A stretch of 44,869 bases of DNA, from the NCBI GenBank assembly GCA_026995265.1, contig JALWPC010000534.1, positions 1-44,869 of the forward strand. The letters run 5' to 3'. The DNA comes from Paracoccaceae bacterium. Lineage in GTDB: Bacteria > Pseudomonadota > Alphaproteobacteria > Rhodobacterales > Rhodobacteraceae. Shown here piece after piece: positions 9,170 through 16,892 of the stretch (position 1 is its first letter; each line of letters begins with the position of its first letter). The position numbers and the translations under genes are program-made. The notes under the pieces are model-generated. The model had not been told where the DNA came from and did no database searches. It saw nothing but the letters and a program-made list of their open reading frames with translations.

Positions 9170-10222
9170 ATGAAAAAACTGGGTTTTGCAGCGGGCGCTG
9201 CCCTTTTGGCCAGCGCCGCGATGGTGCAAGCTGGCGGGATTGAGCGCACGAGCCAATCTGTCGATATTATTTTTGAAACCGGCACGTTGGTTAAATTTGG
9301 CACGTCTTACGCCATGCCGTCAGTTTCGGGTATTGACCCGACCGCCACCGCTACCGGCATTATGTCTCCCAACTACGTTTCGTTTTCCGGCGGTTACAAA
9401 ACCGACCTGAGCGATAAAATCGGCCTCGCGATCATTTTTGACCAACCTTATGGCTCTCTCGCCAAATATACCGCAGGGTTATATACTGGCACGGCGGCAG
9501 ATCTGAAATCATCGGCAATTACGGTTGTCGGTAGCTATGATGTGAGCGACCGGTTTATGGTGTATGGCGGGGCGACCTACCAAACCATGCAGGCGACGGC
9601 CGCCGTGCCTTTGGCGGGCGGGTATACCATCACCGCCGATGCCGGGTCCGGTTTTGGCTATGTTGCCGGTGCCGCATACCAAATTCCCGATATTGCGCTG
9701 CGCGTGGCGCTGACCTATCGCTCTACGGTCAGCTCGACCCACACCACCGCGGAGGCTTTCGGCGGGCCTTCCATCCCCGGCTCGATGACCGTGACCACCC
9801 CGCAATCGGTCAACCTCGAGTTCCAGACGGGCGTAAATCCCAAAACGCTGGTTTTCGGCTCTATCCGCTGGGTGAACTGGTCTGCCTTCGATATTACACC
9901 ACCGACCTTTCCGGGTGGCGCGTTGGTCAGTTATACCTCTGATCGTGTAACCTATAACCTTGGTGTTGGCCGCAAATTGTCTGACACGCTATCGGCAGCG
10001 GTGACCATGGGGTATGAAAAAAACCTGCACGGTGCCCCGTCGCCATTGGCCCCCACAGACGGCTTTTTCAGCCTTGGCGCGGGCCTGACCTACACGATGG
10101 GCAACACCAAAATTTCCGGCGGGGCCAAGTATATCTGGCTGGGAGATACCGCCGGTGCGGCGGGCACATTTGCCAACAACTCCGCCATCGGCATTGGCAT
10201 CAACTTTTCCATCGCGATGTAA
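9170..10222 (+). CDS. OmpP1/FadL/TodX-family outer membrane protein
   Basis: Outer membrane beta-barrel (350 aa) of the FadL family, which passes long-chain fatty acids or other hydrophobic compounds. It has a Sec signal peptide (residues 1-21, ending VQA), alternating beta-strand patterns such as SAITVVGSYDVSDRFMVYGG and a C-terminal strand IGIGINFSIAM ending in an apolar residue. It is shorter than E. coli FadL (about 420 mature residues), as many marine alphaproteobacterial members are. The plug-domain N-terminus is abbreviated. The gene stands alone with its own promoter candidate and a strong terminator. The transported substrate is unknown. Confidence 0.85.
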   Translation: MKKLGFAAGAALLASAAMVQAGGIERTSQSVDIIFETGTLVKFGTSYAMPSVSGIDPTATATGIMSPNYVSFSGGYKTDLSDKIGLAIIFDQPYGSLAKYTAGLYTGTAADLKSSAITVVGSYDVSDRFMVYGGATYQTMQATAAVPLAGGYTITADAGSGFGYVAGAAYQIPDIALRVALTYRSTVSSTHTTAEAFGGPSIPGSMTVTTPQSVNLEFQTGVNPKTLVFGSIRWVNWSAFDITPPTFPGGALVSYTSDRVTYNLGVGRKLSDTLSAAVTMGYEKNLHGAPSPLAPTDGFFSLGAGLTYTMGNTKISGGAKYIWLGDTAGAAGTFANNSAIGIGINFSIAM

Positions 10223-10243
10223 GCCTTGCAGGTATGAACACCA

Positions 10244-10273
10244 AAAATGGCCCGAAACCCGGGCCATTTTTTT
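10244..10273. terminator. Bidirectional Rho-independent terminator
   Basis: Perfect 11-bp arms AAAATGGCCCG (10244-10254) and CGGGCCATTTT (10260-10270) with a 5-base loop. A run of seven T follows on the plus strand and five on the minus strand. It terminates both the fadL-like gene and the converging cytochrome b561 gene. Confidence 0.9.
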
Positions 10274-10287
10274 GCGCGATAGCGGCG

Positions 10288-10785
10288 TTAACCCGCCTTC
10301 GTCATCCGCTTGATCAGCCCGTTTTTCAGCACAAAATGGTGATAGAGGGCAGCACCGATATGCAAGGCCACAAATGCCAGTAAAACAAATTTGAGCGCCC
10401 AGTGCGCGGTAACGGCCAGTTCATTCTGGCCAAACCATGCCAGCGCGCCGCTGAGCGGCATAAGCAGCAAAGCAAGGTAAAGAATGCCATGGGTGGCGTG
10501 GGCCACCATTTTCATCATGGCGGTTTCTTCTTTTGGCAAGGCCGGAGCCCCTTTGGTAAAGCGCATGAAAACGCGCACCAGCATCAGCACAAAGGTGAGC
10601 AGCCCCGCAAGCACATGGGCGCGCACAACAAGCGGGATGGTTTCGGCTGAAGAGGCGGTGACGCCAACCTCCTGAACCATGGCTTTGATCGTGTCTGAGC
10701 CGACAAATTGCAATAGAATCAACAGGGCAATCGCCCAATGCAGGATTTTTTGAGTGCGGGTATAACCGTCGCTGATGGGGGCCAT
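10288..10785 (-). CDS. Cytochrome b561 family protein
   Basis: Four-helix integral membrane di-haem protein (165 aa) that moves electrons across the inner membrane. Hydrophobic segments lie at about residues 14-30, 50-70, 92-115 and 125-150. Histidines suited to haem ligation occur in ILHWAIALL, RAHVLAG, HATHGILY and LHIGAALYHH. The size and the start MAPISDGYTRTQKILHW match the YodB/CybB type. It is monocistronic, converging on the bidirectional terminator. The electron donor and acceptor are not indicated. Confidence 0.9.
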   Translation of the reverse strand: MAPISDGYTRTQKILHWAIALLILLQFVGSDTIKAMVQEVGVTASSAETIPLVVRAHVLAGLLTFVLMLVRVFMRFTKGAPALPKEETAMMKMVAHATHGILYLALLLMPLSGALAWFGQNELAVTAHWALKFVLLAFVALHIGAALYHHFVLKNGLIKRMTKAG

Positions 10786-10885
10786 GTTGTGTCCTTTTTT
10801 TGCGTTGTGGTTTCGGATACTTACTTTAATACGAAAAAATTACAATATCCGAGGCCAGACCATGCAGGTCGTGGGCGGCAAAATC

Positions 10886-13147
10886 TCAAACTAGATCCAT
10901 CTCTTTCAGGCGTTTCAGGTAGCGGGCCCGCTGTGCTTTTATGCTATAGTCCCTTAACATCAGGGCCTTGCCCCGCGCGGCCCGCGCCTGAGCAGCCTCG
11001 GGGTTGTCCAATATCTGCCGCATGGCATCGGCCAGCGCGTCATGGTCTATTTCCGCCCAAAAGGCATTTTCCAGCGGGTAGATCGGCTCCCCCGGGCGCA
11101 CAAGCCGCTTGCGCCACGGCACCGGAAGCGCGGTTTCGGGCGTGCAGAAATCCTGCGTGCCGGCATAATCGGTGGCGATCACCGGCGTGCCCAGCGCCAT
11201 GGCATAGGCCGGCACATAGCCGAAACCCTCGGCACGGTGCGGCGACACCAGCGCCGTGGCCTCGCGGATAAGCCCGAGATACTCGGCAAAGGGCAGGTGC
11301 TCCTGAAACAGGATAATCCGCCGGTCGCGCGCCATCAGCTTTTTGATGATCGACATTTGCTTTTCGGGGTCGCCCCAGTGGTTTTTCGGCGGCTTGGAGG
11401 TTTTGATCACCAAGCGGGCCGCTGCATCCCCTTCAAACGCCATTTGAAACGCGTGCACCGCCGCCAGCGGGTTTTTGCGCGCCACTGAAGAGTGGAGGTC
11501 AAAGCTCAGCAGAAAAAACCGCTGCCCGGGGGCAAAGCCAAGGCGGGCGAGGTCAAACGGCGCGGGGATAGGCAGGTCAAACCCTTTCCCGACCCACGTT
11601 ACCGGAATATCATAGGCCCGTCGGTAAATGTCCTGCACAAAGCGGGTCGGGGCCCAAACCTCGTCAAGCACCTTGCCCGCCAGCGCGTGGGCCCGGGGCA
11701 GGGTTTCCAGCTCCCATAGCAGAAATCCGATATGGGTGGTGCCCGGCGTATGGGTGCGCAACATCTGCGCCGGAATGGCATCGGCATTGACATGGTGCAG
11801 GCAAAAGCGCCGCTTGGGCGTGATGCCTTTGAGCGCCGCGTCAGACATGCGCTGGTTTTGCCCGAGGCCGGTATCGGCCGCACTGTTACCCGTGGTGAGG
11901 GCCTCGGGCTTTGTGGGGGGCACCGCCAGCCCGGCAAGGGCGGCAAGCAGCGGATAGCTGGCAAAGGCCCGCGCCGCAAACCATGCCTTCAACTCGACAG
12001 CCTCCCACGGCTTTTGCAGCGCCTGCACCCCTGATAACGGCGCATGGGCAAGCACCGCCAGCACGAATTGCAGGCGGGTCAGGCCGCCGGGAAGGGGAGT
12101 GTTGAGCCATGCCGCCACAGGCGGGGCCACGCCCTTTTCCGCGTCGAAAAACCGGGCGTTATTCACGATTTTATGCAGCGCGGCAGCAAGGCCGGCGGGC
12201 GACAGATCAGCGTCAATCTGCTCGGGGGCGCCGCGGTGCAGCGCATGGGCATAAATCTGTGGGGCGCGGGACAGGAACCAGTCTCTATAGGCTTGGGCGC
12301 TGTCTGCCGTGGTCAGCGGGAAACGGTCAAACAGGCGGCGGGCCTGATGGATGTGCAGCATAAAGCCGGACATTTCAACGCCATGAACCGTTGACGGGGC
12401 ATCTCCGAAAGGCGCGGCGGTTATAAACCCGCCTGGCTGGTCGAGCACCGGCAAGCCACCCTCGCCAAAATGCGTCACCACCTCGCACAGGGTTTTGACC
12501 TCGCCATAAAGCGGGTCTTCTGCGGGCAAACGGTTGAAAGCGGCGCGCAGCCAAACGGGCGTAAGCCGCACCTCCCCCCTGGCCCCGTGCCTTACCGCCA
12601 GCTCCAGGCTGGCAAGCTCGGCCTCTTCGGGCGATACGGGCGGCGGCCTGTGCCCCAATATCGGGGCGACCACCGCCTCTGGCGGGTTTTTTTGCCGGGT
12701 CAGCCGCACCGCGCGCGGGCGCAAAAGCTTCATCGCCCCCGCCAGCGCCAAAATAGCGAGGTAGTCCGGCTTCTTCAACGCGCGCGGGCGGAACACCACC
12801 ACAGCGCGGCGCGCCCGCCGGGCAAGGTGCCAGACCAGCCCCAACCGCCGCACGCCCTCCAGCCAACGGGGCCACCACAGCTCTTGCGAGATCTGGCCGA
12901 AATCCAGCCCCTCTGGATAAAGCACCAGTGTATCAAGCCCGCCCAGCAGCCTGCCGCGATCTTCCCGATAGGCCGCCTTGGGCGCAAACCGGAGGTGGTC
13001 AAGGCTATAGGCGGGGTGGGTGGTGGTGCTCGGGCGCACATCCAGACCTGCCGAATCGAGGTGGAAAATCACCTGCCCCGCATGGCGCACGGCCACATTT
13101 CCCTTGGGGGGCAGGGGCGCAATCACGCGAATTGTTTTTGGCTCCAT
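10886..13147 (-). CDS. Large glycosyltransferase with C-terminal GT-B (family 4-like) domain
   Basis: Protein of 753 aa. The C-terminal half (from about residue 430) is a GT-B glycosyltransferase: LLSFDLHSSVARKNP resembles the nucleotide-sugar-binding start of the second Rossmann domain. SPHRAEGFGYVPAYAMALGTPV carries the conserved family-4 E-x7-E-like region, and IATDYAGTQDF follows. The N-terminal 400 residues match nothing I can name; they contain GFMLHIHQARRLFDRFPL and Ala/Leu-rich helical stretches. No signal peptide or membrane segment is clear. It is monocistronic and divergent from the 6S RNA gene. It may act on a surface polysaccharide or glycolipid, but no sugar-pathway neighbour supports a specific product. 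Confidence 0.8.
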   Translation of the reverse strand: MEPKTIRVIAPLPPKGNVAVRHAGQVIFHLDSAGLDVRPSTTTHPAYSLDHLRFAPKAAYREDRGRLLGGLDTLVLYPEGLDFGQISQELWWPRWLEGVRRLGLVWHLARRARRAVVVFRPRALKKPDYLAILALAGAMKLLRPRAVRLTRQKNPPEAVVAPILGHRPPPVSPEEAELASLELAVRHGARGEVRLTPVWLRAAFNRLPAEDPLYGEVKTLCEVVTHFGEGGLPVLDQPGGFITAAPFGDAPSTVHGVEMSGFMLHIHQARRLFDRFPLTTADSAQAYRDWFLSRAPQIYAHALHRGAPEQIDADLSPAGLAAALHKIVNNARFFDAEKGVAPPVAAWLNTPLPGGLTRLQFVLAVLAHAPLSGVQALQKPWEAVELKAWFAARAFASYPLLAALAGLAVPPTKPEALTTGNSAADTGLGQNQRMSDAALKGITPKRRFCLHHVNADAIPAQMLRTHTPGTTHIGFLLWELETLPRAHALAGKVLDEVWAPTRFVQDIYRRAYDIPVTWVGKGFDLPIPAPFDLARLGFAPGQRFFLLSFDLHSSVARKNPLAAVHAFQMAFEGDAAARLVIKTSKPPKNHWGDPEKQMSIIKKLMARDRRIILFQEHLPFAEYLGLIREATALVSPHRAEGFGYVPAYAMALGTPVIATDYAGTQDFCTPETALPVPWRKRLVRPGEPIYPLENAFWAEIDHDALADAMRQILDNPEAAQARAARGKALMLRDYSIKAQRARYLKRLKEMDLV

Positions 13148-13209
13148 GGGCTTCCCGGCTGTTCACACCCCGCTCGCGGCGGATTGATCAATCTTTATGC
13201 GAAGCCCCC

Positions 13210-13238
13210 TTCAAAAACCACCCTAAAGGCGCTATATG
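13210..13238 (+). promoter_or_regulatory. Putative promoter of 6S RNA
   Basis: TTCAAA (13210-13215) and TATATG (13233-13238) with a 17-bp spacer place a start near 13245. That is exactly where the closing stem of the predicted 6S RNA begins. Confidence 0.5.
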
Positions 13239-13244
13239 TATCAA

Positions 13245-13408
13245 CGGCGGGTGCTGGTCGTTGCGTGCAAAGGACCCATCCTAGTGGCCTTAATTCATCG
13301 AAAGGGAGCTGGCTCTGTGACTGGCCGTGGCCTATCTCATCTGGCGCCCACCTGGTTCTCCAGGCTCTCGAGGATCAGACCCCTTCACGAATGCTCCGGG
13401 CCCGCCAC
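13245..13408 (+). ncRNA. ssrS: 6S RNA (SsrS), RNA polymerase regulator
   Basis: The stretch has no coding signal but folds end to end. GGCGGG at 13246-13251 pairs with CCCGCC at 13401-13406, giving a rod of about 160 nt. Inside are an apical GAGC/GCTC pairing near 13306-13314 and a small hairpin CCTGG-TTCT-CCAGG at 13351-13364. 6S RNA lies immediately upstream of the 5-formyltetrahydrofolate cyclo-ligase gene in many proteobacteria, and that gene starts 19 bases further on. 6S RNA imitates an open promoter and binds sigma-70 RNA polymerase in stationary phase. The call rests on position and fold; the ends are approximate. Confidence 0.72.
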
Positions 13409-13426
13409 CAAATTCCCGGGGACACC

Positions 13427-13987
13427 ATGAATATCGCCCTTGAAAAACAGGCCGCCCGAAAAGCGGCAATGGCCCGGCGCAAGCGGGCGCACAAGGCGGG
13501 CACCGGCGCGGCGGAAGCTGCCGCGCAACATTTGCTATCATGGCTGAAAACCCGGCCAAAGCTACAGACCATTGCCGGCTATATGCCAATTCATACCGAA
13601 CTGGATATTTTACCCGCCATGCACGCCCTGCACGAAAAAGGCCATGCGCTCTGTGTGCCGGTGATTGTCGGCAAGGCGATGCCGCTGAGATTTGGCGCAT
13701 GGGCACCGGACACCAAAATGACCAAAGGTGCCTTTGGCGCATTGGTGCCAGAGAACCCCAAATGGCTAACCCCCGAACTTCTACTCTGCCCGATGCTGGG
13801 TTTTGACAGTGCCTGCCAGCGCATGGGCTATGGCGGCGGGTTTTATGACCGCACAATCGCCGCGCTTTCACCCGTTCAGGCGATGGGGTTCGCCTATGCC
13901 GGGCAACAGGTGGACCACCTGCCAACCGAACCGACAGATATGCCATTGGACGGCGTCATAACCGAAACCGGTATTTTCTGGCCCTGA
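13427..13987 (+). CDS. ygfA: 5-formyltetrahydrofolate cyclo-ligase (5-FCL)
   Basis: Cytoplasmic ATP-dependent enzyme (186 aa) converting 5-formyl-THF to 5,10-methenyl-THF, a folate salvage step. The N-terminus has the basic substrate/ATP region KQAARKAAMARRKRAH. The C-terminal LLCPMLGFDSACQRMGYGGGFYDRTIA contains the family P-loop-like G-Y-G-G-G-F-Y-D-R motif. The frame is open far upstream (to 12470), but homology starts at MNIALEKQ (ATG 13427), and the upstream part overlaps the 6S RNA. Co-transcription with 6S RNA is likely, as in other proteobacteria. Confidence 0.93.
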   Translation: MNIALEKQAARKAAMARRKRAHKAGTGAAEAAAQHLLSWLKTRPKLQTIAGYMPIHTELDILPAMHALHEKGHALCVPVIVGKAMPLRFGAWAPDTKMTKGAFGALVPENPKWLTPELLLCPMLGFDSACQRMGYGGGFYDRTIAALSPVQAMGFAYAGQQVDHLPTEPTDMPLDGVITETGIFWP

Positions 13988-14099
13988 AGCCCCTAAACGG
14001 CCGTGCCCGATAGCACAAACCGCCCGCATTCCGGTCTTCCCCGCTCCTTTCTGCAGACCAGATCACTCTACCCAAACGCGCGGCATATACGGTTTTCCA

Positions 14100-14129
14100 T
14101 ATAACTACATTCCTAGGTATGTAGTTATA
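14100..14129. repeat. 30-bp near-perfect palindrome in AT-rich intergenic DNA
   Basis: Arms of 11 bp (TATAACTACAT, 14100-14110, and ATGTAGTTATA, 14119-14129) flank a centre T-CCTAGG-T; the whole 30 bp is self-complementary except one central pair. Downstream GCGTTATA recurs at 14148 and 14161. It lies in the 256-bp gap (13988-14243) between the converging 5-FCL and small DUF genes, in which I see no gene. It could be an operator, a weak AU-rich terminator or part of a small RNA gene. Confidence 0.6.
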
Positions 14130-14243
14130 AGTCGAAACATTATTATGGCGTTATAACAATGCGTTATATGAATATTTTTCGATGAATGGAAAGAAAACCG
14201 CAGAGGGATTCACTGCAGATCAGGCGGCCAATTCGTGGCGCAT

Positions 14244-14432
14244 CTAGCCCTTGATTGCGCGCGCCCGCATGGCGGCAGCCCGCAGCTCCTCAGCAATTTC
14301 CTCGGCCTCGTCAGGGTCGAAATCCAGCGGAATTTCAATGTTTTCCCCTTCGATAAACAGCCGCACCATGCCTTGGTCCGTCGGCCCGATTTGCAAATTC
14401 GCCGCAATATCACTCTGCTTATTAATGCCCAT
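14244..14432 (-). CDS. Small conserved protein, DUF6324-like
   Basis: Acidic soluble protein of 62 aa beginning MGINKQSDIAANLQIGPTD and rich in Asp/Glu with a C-terminal helix (DEAEEIAEELRAAAMRARA). It resembles a small Rhodobacterales-restricted family I know as DUF6324; the family name is from memory. I chose the ATG at 14432 over that at 14456 because AAAGGGAAAGGG lies about seven bases upstream and homology begins at MGIN. Function is unknown. It is divergent from tRNA-His. Confidence 0.75.
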   Translation of the reverse strand: MGINKQSDIAANLQIGPTDQGMVRLFIEGENIEIPLDFDPDEAEEIAEELRAAAMRARAIKG

Positions 14433-14536
14433 AGCGCGCCCTTTCCCTTTGCCCATGGCCTAGCGCCGAATTTGCCCCTTGGCAAGCATCTTTGGGCTTG
14501 CAATCCAATCATCACAGATGTAATTCACCCCACAGT

Positions 14537-14613
14537 GCCGGCGTAGCTCAGTTGGTTAGAGCGCTTGATTGTGGATCAAGAGGCCCCTCGTTCGAATCGA
14601 GGCGCTGGTACCA
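14537..14613 (+). tRNA. tRNA-His (anticodon GTG)
   Basis: 77-nt cloverleaf including encoded CCA. Acceptor GCCGGCG pairs with CGCTGGT (two G-T pairs); the anticodon stem CTTGA/TCAAG holds loop TTGTGGA with anticodon GTG; the T arm is CCTCG-TTCGAAT-CGAGG. The discriminator is A73 and position -1 is T, so the usual bacterial G-1:C73 identity pair is absent. This is known for a large group of alphaproteobacteria whose HisRS has adapted. Confidence 0.97.
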
Positions 14614-14750
14614 TTCCCACCACAATTCGGCGGGTTCATCGGAGCCACTGTTTTTCCCTGCACTAACAGTTGCAATCTACGCCGGAGAATGGGTAGAATC
14701 ATCGGCACTATGGCAGGATATTCAACCTCGGAAGCAAACCAGGCCCTGGC

Positions 14751-14767
14751 GGGCGCTTTAAGCGCCC
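14751..14767 (+). terminator. Hairpin in the ureD leader
   Basis: GGGCGCT (14751-14757) and AGCGCCC (14761-14767) form a 7-bp stem, followed by CTTTGCCTTTGC. It sits 28 bp before ureD. It may end tRNA-His transcription or attenuate the urease operon. The rest of 14614-14795 shows nothing else I can support. Confidence 0.45.
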
Positions 14768-14795
14768 CTTTGCCTTTGCAATATCTCTGCGGTCG

Positions 14796-15611
14796 ATGAT
14801 GCTGGATACCCCCGAAAATGCAAAGGCTATGCAGCGCGCCAAGGGGCGGGCCGAGGTGGGCTTTGCGGCGCGCGGGCTCACGCGGCTTTACCAAAGCGGA
14901 TGCTGTAAAGTGCGGCTGCCAAAGGGTGGCTATCCCACGCCCGGGGCGGTGTTTATCAACACCTCGGGCGGGGTCACCTCGGGGGATCGACTGCACTATG
15001 TGGCAGAGGTCGGGGCGGAAGCCGCGCTCGATGTAACCACCCAGGCGGCCGAGCGTATTTACCGCGCCAACGGGGGATCGGCCCATATTTCCAACAGCCT
15101 TACTCTGGGGGAAAACAGCCGTCTGGACTGGTTGCCACAGGAAACCATTTTGTTTGAGGGGGCCGCTCTGAAGCGCCAACTCGACATCGAAATGGGCGAA
15201 AGCGCCTCCTTGTTGGCGCTCGAAACCGTGGTGCTTGGCCGCAGGGCGATGGGCGAAACCCTGCAATTGGTCGCGCTCTCTGACCATTGGCGCATCCGCC
15301 GTGGCGGGCGCCTGGCCTATGCCGACGCTTTGCGCTTTAACGCGCCCACTTTGCAAACCCGAAGCGCCGCCACCCTTGGCGGCCACCGCGCGCTGGCGAC
15401 CCTGCTTTACGTTGCTCCCGATGCCGAGGCGCGCCTGAGCCAGGCCCGCAGCCTGCTCCCCTTCCCCGGGGTCGAGGCCGCTGCCTCTGCCTGGAACGGG
15501 CTGCTCACCCTGCGCTTTCTCGCCCCCGACGCCCAGCCCCTGCGCGCGGCGCTTATTTCGTTTTTAACCCGGTTTCGCGGGCGGCCCCTCCCCCGCGTCT
15601 GGCAGATGTAA
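14796..15611 (+). CDS. ureD: Urease accessory protein UreD
   Basis: Urease maturation protein (271 aa; UreD/UreH family) that binds apo-urease and guides nickel from UreG through UreF to the active site. Family landmarks include [20 protein letters not shown] near the N-terminus, [11 protein letters not shown], and [15 protein letters not shown]. It is the first gene of the urease operon, as is usual in alphaproteobacteria. The start is ATGATG at 14796-14801, so either Met could be used. ureA follows after ten bases. Confidence 0.95.
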   Translation: MMLDTPENAKAMQRAKGRAEVGFAARGLTRLYQSGCCKVRLPKGGYPTPGAVFINTSGGVTSGDRLHYVAEVGAEAALDVTTQAAERIYRANGGSAHISNSLTLGENSRLDWLPQETILFEGAALKRQLDIEMGESASLLALETVVLGRRAMGETLQLVALSDHWRIRRGGRLAYADALRFNAPTLQTRSAATLGGHRALATLLYVAPDAEARLSQARSLLPFPGVEAAASAWNGLLTLRFLAPDAQPLRAALISFLTRFRGRPLPRVWQM

Positions 15612-15621
15612 AGGCACATTC

Positions 15622-15924
15622 ATGAACCTGACCCCAAGAGAAAAAGACAAACTTATGGTGAGCCTCGCCGCCATGGTCGCCCGTGGGCGGCTGGCGCGCG
15701 GCGTAAAACTCAACCACCCCGAGGCGATTGCGCTGATCACGGACTTTGTGGTGGAAGGCGCGCGCGACGGCCGCCCGGTGGCCGACCTGATGCAGGCGGG
15801 GGCCGAGGTGCTTACCCGCGAACAATGTATGGAAGGCATACCCGAGATGATAACCGACGTGCAGGTGGAAGCCACCTTTCCCGATGGCACCAAGCTGGTG
15901 ACCGTTCACCACCCGATCCGATGA
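15622..15924 (+). CDS. ureA: Urease gamma subunit UreA
   Basis: Small structural subunit (100 aa) of urease, which hydrolyses urea to ammonia and carbamate in the cytoplasm. The start [17 protein letters not shown] and the core [21 protein letters not shown] and ending PIR are family hallmarks, and the length is normal. Its stop overlaps the start of the alarmone hydrolase gene in ATGA at 15921-15924. The gene that usually follows, ureB, is displaced by that insertion. Confidence 0.98.
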   Translation: MNLTPREKDKLMVSLAAMVARGRLARGVKLNHPEAIALITDFVVEGARDGRPVADLMQAGAEVLTREQCMEGIPEMITDVQVEATFPDGTKLVTVHHPIR

Positions 15925-16466
15925 GCACCCTGCCCCAAGCCTATGCCTTCGCCGCACGTGCCCATACGGGTCAATTCCGTAAGGGCGCGGGGCAAGTGCC
16001 CTATATCAACCACCCCTGCGCCGTGGCGGCGCTGGTGGATAAGGCGGGCGGGAGTGAGGCCGCGATTGTGGCCGCTGTGCTGCATGATGTGGTGGAGGAT
16101 ACGCCGGTGACGCTGGCCGAGATTGAGGCTACGTTCGGGGCGGAGGTTGCGGGCCTCGTGGAGGCGCTGACGGACACGCCGGAGATGGAGGCCATGCCGA
16201 ATGCGGCGCGCAAAGCCCTGCAAGCCGAGAAGATCGCCCGCGCGCCAGAGGGCGCCAAGCTGGTGAAGCTCGCAGACCAAACCAACAACCTGCAAGACCT
16301 CTGCGGGGTGTTTGGCGATAAACCCGTGGCCGTGCGCAAGACCTACCTTGCGGGGGCCAGCGCCATAGCGGCACAATGCGCGGGGCTGTCGGGCTTTCTG
16401 GACGAGGCTTTTGCCGAGGCCGCCCGCGCCCTGCAAACCATGATAGACAAAGAGGAACAGATATGA
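15921..16466 (+). CDS. Stand-alone HD-domain small alarmone hydrolase (MESH1/SpoT-hydrolase-like) inside the urease operon
   Basis: 181-aa HD-family metallohydrolase without a synthetase, TGS or ACT domain. It resembles the hydrolase half of SpoT and animal MESH1, which remove pyrophosphate from (p)ppGpp. All Mn-binding and catalytic positions are present: H31 in YINHP, H55-D56 in LHD, E59-D60 in VED, and D119/N123 in [11 protein letters not shown]. Length and spacing closely follow MESH1 (about 179 aa). ATG 15921 overlaps the ureA stop, and the gene's own TGA overlaps the ureB start at 16463-16466, so it is translationally coupled to both urease subunits. It is not a known urease subunit or accessory protein. 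The alarmone substrate is inferred; MESH1 also acts on NADPH, so another phosphate substrate is possible. Confidence 0.88.
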   Translation: MSTLPQAYAFAARAHTGQFRKGAGQVPYINHPCAVAALVDKAGGSEAAIVAAVLHDVVEDTPVTLAEIEATFGAEVAGLVEALTDTPEMEAMPNAARKALQAEKIARAPEGAKLVKLADQTNNLQDLCGVFGDKPVAVRKTYLAGASAIAAQCAGLSGFLDEAFAEAARALQTMIDKEEQI

Positions 16467-16768
16467 TCCCCGGAGAGATTTTCCCTGCTGAGGGTAGCAT
16501 TGCCTTGAATGCGGGCCGCGCGGCGCAGGTGCTGATGGTCGCCAATACCGGCGACCGCCCCGTGCAGGTGGGCAGCCACTACCACTTTGCCGAGACCAAC
16601 CCTGCGCTGGAATTTGACCGCGCAGCGGCCCACGGGATGCGCCTGGACATCCCCGCCGGCACCGCTGTGCGCTTTGAGCCGGGGCAGCGGCGGGAGGTGT
16701 CGCTGGTGGAGATCGGCGGCGGGCGGAAGGTGTTTGGGTTTAACGGGCAGGTGATGGGGGGATTATGA
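16463..16768 (+). CDS. ureB: Urease beta subunit UreB
   Basis: Structural subunit (101 aa) of the trimeric urease protomer. The opening [26 protein letters not shown], and the region [18 protein letters not shown] with [10 protein letters not shown] are diagnostic. The start codon overlaps the alarmone hydrolase stop (ATGA). A 124-bp gap with a strong hairpin separates it from ureC, unusual in an otherwise overlapping operon. Confidence 0.98.
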   Translation: MIPGEIFPAEGSIALNAGRAAQVLMVANTGDRPVQVGSHYHFAETNPALEFDRAAAHGMRLDIPAGTAVRFEPGQRREVSLVEIGGGRKVFGFNGQVMGGL

Positions 16769-16807
16769 GAGTTTGTTCATTGCCCCACCACAGCGCCCCC
16801 CTCCTAA

Positions 16808-16831
16808 CCTCCCCCCGCAAGCGAGGGGAGG
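16808..16831. repeat. GC-rich stem-loop between ureB and ureC
   Basis: CCTCCCC (16808-16814) pairs with GGGGAGG (16825-16831), with an inner CGC-AA-GCG. No T run follows. It may be an mRNA stability or processing element, or a dispersed palindromic repeat; I see only one copy here. Confidence 0.5.
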
Positions 16832-16892
16832 GACGCGCCTAGCTCGAACGTTTCGCTCCTCACTCAATACATTCAATTCATAGGACCACCCC

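Noticed and set aside
12470-13426. N-terminal extension of the 5-FCL reading frame by about 319 codons
   Set aside because: The extension is antisense to the glycosyltransferase and covers the 6S RNA; family homology begins at ATG 13427.
16808-16831. ureB-ureC stem-loop as a Rho-independent terminator
   Set aside because: No T run follows and ureC must be transcribed with ureAB for a working enzyme.
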